64,000 bases of DNA from positions 1,674,001 to 1,738,000 of the forward strand of contig NZ_CP033917.1 in assembly GCF_003815655.1 (NCBI RefSeq), given 5' to 3'. Below, piece after piece: positions 61,501 to 64,000 of the stretch; the first letter of the stretch is position 1; the number at the start of each line of letters is the position of its first letter. The notes under the pieces were generated by a model. The model saw nothing but the letters and a program-made list of their open reading frames with translations. It did no database searches and was not told the origin of the DNA. The position numbers were made by a program, and so were the translations under genes. Source of the DNA: Chryseobacterium sp. G0201 (lineage in GTDB: Bacteria; Bacteroidota; Bacteroidia; Flavobacteriales; Weeksellaceae).

Positions 61501-62151
61501 TTTAGGCTCGTTGGAAGCCATTCTTGAAACTGACTGAGAAACAGGAAGCGTTTCTTCATCCAACATTAATTCTTTGGGAAGAACAACTCTTGCATTTAAT
61601 AAAATTTTAGTTTCATCTTCATTGGTTGAAGGATTGCGAAGAGTATGCAAAGCTAAAATGACCTGCATCATGACTTCTTTAATGTAGAAATCTTTTTGAG
61701 TAACAACTTGATAAATAAGGTTATTCCATAATACAACATCACTTGGAGCGGTGTATTGGGCTGCAAGTACTTCGTCTCTTTTGCTTACAAATTCCTGATA
61801 TGTGCAAGTGCTCTTATTTCTGGCCAGCCAAGATGCGAAATCATAAATAACTTTATAAGATCTTTTAAATGAATCTAAGTTATTGGTTGGTTTATCCTTA
61901 GAAATACATTCTGTTGTTGGTTCATAAGCGGTTGCGCGTTCCTGTAAAAGTTTTCTTTTAGTTCCGGTTCCTTCTGTAACAGGTTTATAAAATTTGGTAT
62001 CATCTTTTAGCTCTTCAGGAAGAAGTACAAATCTTTTGTCTTGTCCTTTTTCATCTGAAAGCTGAGGACTTCTTAAGCTTACAAATCTAAATAAAGTTTG
62101 TGTTGGTGTGTTTTCTGCCGGCTGTCCGGTAGGGTTTTCAATGTCTGCCAT
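58504..62151 (-). CDS. 1215-residue protein of unknown function in the toxin locus
   Basis: No signal peptide and no clear membrane helix. Visible: helical N-terminus (about 90-200), a coiled coil (about 222-295, SAKIKLSRIESLKKNLSATE ... NEAVEAAREEY), and beta-rich 410-560. A second helical block (about 585-715, REYREKSTRRLRRSEN ... RIVTKVHEERIEKIIEEFEE) leads to GVYRWVDK ... YGKRMIFEFMIPEPA (about 732-763). The C-terminal ~400 residues include YYLYPYYWGNKQNWTDLYQ and ARVVATVRPGFEDVVQFYL. Family not recognised. Size and neighbours suggest a structural or delivery component. It has its own promoter element at 62324-62447. Confidence 0.7.
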   Translation of the reverse strand: MADIENPTGQPAENTPTQTLFRFVSLRSPQLSDEKGQDKRFVLLPEELKDDTKFYKPVTEGTGTKRKLLQERATAYEPTTECISKDKPTNNLDSFKRSYKVIYDFASWLARNKSTCTYQEFVSKRDEVLAAQYTAPSDVVLWNNLIYQVVTQKDFYIKEVMMQVILALHTLRNPSTNEDETKILLNARVVLPKELMLDEETLPVSQSVSRMASNEPKESYPSEEMRQQQEISSAKIKLSRIESLKKNLSATEKKYNKEYQAEYQAQDEAYQRQIAPIITAYNEAVEAAREEYCGVRPPGTEYDPKDPCQQPKTIPYPTLPKFDFNFRDEVSAENLVTSLKPESVETLLDVLGHKFDPQNIAGRAAGDDISDLDDLLEGKNTFLELTSVINENVEKLNNIIVENTPANEESYTSIGGIIIPTAKTVTFPFIYQICTRPFYKSYVLDLSLTIPDASWDISYVSYALTPNNTNSEIFGDYYVKSKTGNTIFLKDMYNQGLDFNTIQDSAIRIKVAFTNGQVTEFGTSGISTRYCVTGDFALQVDENENPEIIDDGKDFIPSGFGFKQIGIADYLKVEQSTHAYVEGEVAHIENVMAREYREKSTRRLRRSENTSTTSSDTEREQINDTTTANRFEMQSEISKMMQEAKDFGAYANATYNGPNKSFTLNAGANYASHSSKEESTRKAVTEAQDITSRAMDRIVTKVHEERIEKIIEEFEENNSHGFDNRKGDKHVVGVYRWVDKLMKNQIYDYGKRMIFEFMIPEPAKLHLLGMANIKAVDQVNIAKPEDPRTSKNLQMKDYSSLTDELVLKYWSSKYNIDIEDKPALNYSIGKSMSGHYSDALNGIENFATKDEIQVPDNYVATSCSAGFSAANDGAVSGVGIIIGDEIFHFSGRWSQIGTQQDRQFKKPYSKTIPISATFYDLFSGTANCVVDLQLTQEAKNAWQQKIFKAIIDAYEEALVEYNNKISEEQSKAVVIKDSNPNFYRQIENTVLRKNCISYMADRAVGSTHGYGLEGLTQGSTFTDYETNLTSKLDKYTAFVKFMEQAFEWENLSYYLYPYYWGNKQNWTDLYQSENTDPLFRAFLQSGMARVVATVRPGFEDVVQFYLATGKIWNGGEVPVIGDELYLSIVDEMKEPKGIKQGKAWLTRLPTTLNILQAESIGLKVAHALPFTTENPNDFEVPSEVITKDKFNFETNENLLGIQPGEEEKIITGDWL

Positions 62152-62458
62152 TCTGCAATTTTGGTTTTGATTAATTAAAAGAATATTAGAAGACTCTTTT
62201 TATTAGAGTTACTTCAGATTTTCGCCTTATTTTTAGTGGTTTCCGGCGAAATTTTCCACACGGATTTTTAATTTTTCATCTTTATTGTAATTTTTAGTTG
62301 ATCGGGATTTTTTAAACACAGTTCTGGCTGTTCAACATTTTGTGAATGGTGAATTCAAAGGTGTTTTGCGAACTTTAAATGATTGTTTGCTTGTGTTTTA
62401 TTATTACTTCAAAAGTAGTGTTGAGAAGCGACAGAACTTGACGTGTTTAAAATTTTTA
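62152..62458. other. Leader of the 1215-residue gene
   Basis: These 307 bp have no coding sequence. The right part holds the duplicated promoter/leader element (62324-62447); the rest is an AT-rich untranslated leader of about 170 bp with no clear structure. Confidence 0.6.
62324..62447 (-). promoter_or_regulatory. Duplicated promoter/leader element, copy A
   Basis: A 124-bp block similar to copy B at 62671-62793. On the minus strand the order is GTCAAGTTnTGTCGCTT (within 62426-62447), eight bases, the exact -7 box TACTTTTG (62410-62417), an AT-rich leader, then CCTTTGAATTC and CAGCCAG. It drives the 1215-residue gene. Confidence 0.7.
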
Positions 62459-62629
62459 TTAATAAATTTCTTCTTCTAAAATGTCATTCTCGAAATCTTC
62501 TCTGAAAAAATTTTCAATATCATCGAGATAGTTTTCATAGTCTATCTCTGCATTTTCGATGTCGCTCCATTCTACGGTGTAGAGCTCTTCATCAAAGGTT
62601 ATATCTGGATTGTGATTTGGTGCTTCCAT
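62459..62629 (-). CDS. Small acidic protein, 56 residues
   Basis: From ATG 62629 (MEAPNHNPDITFDEELY); the longer frame begins with TTG within the repeat element and is not supported. Strongly acidic: EWSDIENAEIDYENYL, DDIENFFREDFENDILEEEIY. No Cys and no membrane segment. It lies between two copies of the same promoter/leader block and ahead of the 1215-residue gene, so it may be a small regulator, chaperone or anti-activator. No family recognised. Confidence 0.55.
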   Translation of the reverse strand: MEAPNHNPDITFDEELYTVEWSDIENAEIDYENYLDDIENFFREDFENDILEEEIY

Positions 62630-62670
62630 GTCTTGTGTTTTGGTAATTTGGTTAAAATTTGAACATGTTT

Positions 62671-62793
62671 CTGGCTGTCCAGCATTTATAAATGTTGAAT
62701 TCAAAGGCGTTAAAAAGTTTTTAAATGATTATGTTTTGTGTCTTTGTTTATATATCAAAAGTAGTACTCAAAAGCGACAAAACTTGACGTGTT
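62671..62793 (-). promoter_or_regulatory. Duplicated promoter/leader element, copy B
   Basis: The same block as copy A: GTCAAGTTTTGTCGCTT (within 62772-62793), -7 box TACTTTTG at 62756-62763, the TCATTTAAA/CTTTGAATTC leader and CTGGACAGCCAG. It drives the 56-residue gene. Confidence 0.7.
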
Positions 62794-62863
62794 ATTTAAT
62801 CTTTTTTAAATTTTTAAAATATAATTTAATTTGCTTATATTATACAATTATAAGTAAAAAAGC

Positions 62864-63901
62864 TTATATTTTATTTCTGATCAGTTTCTGAACAATTTGG
62901 TTTAAAGTTTCTCTGTTATCATCAATATAACTTAGTCCGGCTTGGATAAGATTTTCGATATTTGACCTTCTTACATTGTCCATTCCCGGAGAAGCATTTT
63001 TTAAAGATGGATTTAATCGGTAATAGTTTTTCTGATTTCTTAAACCTAATGTTTGGAACATCTGGCAAAGTTGATAATCAACGGTTTCTGCATTAGCAGA
63101 CATTAAGATGTCAATAATTGGACTTACCCAACCTATTTTTCCTGCCTTTTCCAGTTTTTTGAAAGAATAGGGTCTTGCTTCAATTCCTGTCCCGATAGAC
63201 ACGAAAATCATGTCATTTACCATCGGATGATTGGCTTTCTGGTGATTTTTCAAAACTTCTGCAAACGGTATTTTTCTCGCTTCGGCATAAGCGCAAAGAG
63301 CAGGATTATTGGCGAACATTCCGCCATCAATTAAGCTGAATATCTGCCCGTACATCGATTTTATCTGAACCGGACTGAAATAAGTCGGTGCCGCTGAGGT
63401 TGCTCTGCAAACATCTTTTACATAAAAATTATCTGTGCTGAGATTGGCTTCCCAAGAATTAAAAAGTTTGGCTCTTCTGTTTTCTATGTCATAACTTGTT
63501 ATTAAACAGGGTTTTATTAACTCTTTTAATTCAAGGTGGCCAAAAAAGTCATTTAAGTTTTTTTCAAGAGCTTCCTGAGAGATCTTTTCATTAAGCAAAC
63601 CGAATGGATTGATCAATTTCTCCCAAAAAGAAACCTGAAATATGTCACCACCTTTTTCTGCATATAATTCCAGCCCTTTTTGGATAGAATATTTTGCTTT
63701 TCGGTGTTCATCGGGGCATAGAATAATAGACGCAATCAGCCCCCCTGTACTGCTTCCTGCAACAAGATCAAAATAATCTCCAAGTTTTGCGCTTGGCTTA
63801 TCATAATACTGAAGCTGCTCTTCTATGTAGCGTAGAATAATACAGGTGATAATGCCTCTTATTCCACCTCCGTCCAAAGAAAGAATTGTTGTCTTTTTCA
63901 T
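62864..63901 (-). CDS. Patatin-like phospholipase
   Basis: This 345-residue protein has no signal peptide. Patatin motifs are complete: oxyanion loop DGGGIRGIITCIIL at about 10-23, nucleophile elbow GSSTGG at about 49-54, and the catalytic Asp in DGGMFANNPAL at about 192-202. It cleaves acyl esters of phospholipids. No effector-fusion or cyclic-nucleotide-sensing genes flank it, so a CBASS role is not supported. As first gene on the strand of the toxin locus it could be an additional lipase effector, which is inference. Confidence 0.88.
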   Translation of the reverse strand: MKKTTILSLDGGGIRGIITCIILRYIEEQLQYYDKPSAKLGDYFDLVAGSSTGGLIASIILCPDEHRKAKYSIQKGLELYAEKGGDIFQVSFWEKLINPFGLLNEKISQEALEKNLNDFFGHLELKELIKPCLITSYDIENRRAKLFNSWEANLSTDNFYVKDVCRATSAAPTYFSPVQIKSMYGQIFSLIDGGMFANNPALCAYAEARKIPFAEVLKNHQKANHPMVNDMIFVSIGTGIEARPYSFKKLEKAGKIGWVSPIIDILMSANAETVDYQLCQMFQTLGLRNQKNYYRLNPSLKNASPGMDNVRRSNIENLIQAGLSYIDDNRETLNQIVQKLIRNKI

Positions 63902-63950
63902 GATGTTTTTGGTTGTTTTTTTTAAACTTATTTACAATTTTAGATAACGA

Positions 63951-63985
63951 AACCAACAGTTTTTTATAATTAACTGTTGGTTTTT
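63951..63985 (+). terminator. Hairpin at right window edge
   Basis: AACCAACAGTT pairs perfectly with AACTGTTGGTT, 11 bp, with a TTTTATAATT-type loop and TTTTT after it on the plus strand. The gene it serves is outside the window or unknown. Confidence 0.55.
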
Positions 63986-64000
63986 GGCATTAAAATATGA

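Noticed and set aside
62864..63901. Patatin as a CBASS (CapV) effector
   Set aside because: No cyclic-nucleotide synthase gene adjoins it within the window, and patatins are common outside CBASS.
1..64000. tRNA, rRNA, CRISPR arrays, insertion sequences, integrases
   Set aside because: I looked for CCA-ending cloverleaf regions, regularly spaced repeats and transposase motifs and saw none that I could support.

Overview
The window looks like a chromosomal segment of a Flavobacteriia member, most likely Chryseobacterium or a close Weeksellaceae relative. It is AT-rich and carries type IX secretion (T9SS) sorting tails, the gliding lipoprotein GldH, an alternative complex III operon and many exact TAnnTTTG -7 boxes, the Bacteroidetes promoter signature. 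The genus is inferred from gene content; no rRNA or tRNA gene is present to anchor it.

Layout. Positions 1-1281 hold a lipoprotein cut by the window edge and a secreted protein. Positions 1427-9835 (minus) are a six-gene actABCDEF operon for alternative complex III, closed by a strong terminator and lacking adjacent oxidase genes. Positions 10018-18808 hold a SPOR protein, a polytopic membrane protein, a T9SS cargo protein, SelO, and the ricT-like/gldH/PBP1A cluster. Positions 19085-26751 (plus) hold a FadL-type porin, a GDSL lipoprotein, prs, rplY, sufS, another T9SS cargo protein and a nitroreductase. Positions 26976-32183 (minus) are a heme operon, hemA-hemC-[DUF1287]-[amidase]-hemD-hemE, with two predicted wall hydrolases in the middle. 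Positions 32583-38242 are the rod-shape operon mreBCD-mrdA-rodA. Positions 38290-51926 are mixed housekeeping genes: T9SS-like protein, pentapeptide repeat protein, NlpC/P60 lipoprotein, glnN, a phosphorylase-like protein, DinB, M1 peptidase, coaX, GNAT, tadA, a TonB-like protein and a WYL regulator.

The accessory region is 52123-63901, entirely on the minus strand. Read in transcription order it holds a patatin phospholipase, a 56-residue acidic protein, a 1215-residue protein of unknown function, a tail-fibre-like protein, a full-length polymorphic toxin with a zincin (HEGTH) tip and its immunity gene. Two orphan toxin tips follow, each with its own immunity gene. The first orphan is a second HEGTH peptidase. 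The second is an ADP-ribosyltransferase-like tip broken by frameshifts, one of them at a T9 slippery tract. The tips share a linker-coding repeat, identical over 268 bp between two copies, and near-identical terminator hairpins separate the cassettes. This is the architecture expected of a toxin-tip switching locus. A duplicated promoter/leader of about 124 bp precedes both the 56-residue gene and the 1215-residue gene, suggesting co-regulation.

How the parts fit: the core genes cover respiration (ACIII and heme), wall growth (PBP1A, PBP2, RodA, Mre, hydrolases), gliding and secretion, and nucleotide, nitrogen and cofactor metabolism. The accessory end looks like a contact- or particle-delivered antibacterial weapon. 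The delivery route cannot be named from this window because no sheath, tube or baseplate genes are visible.
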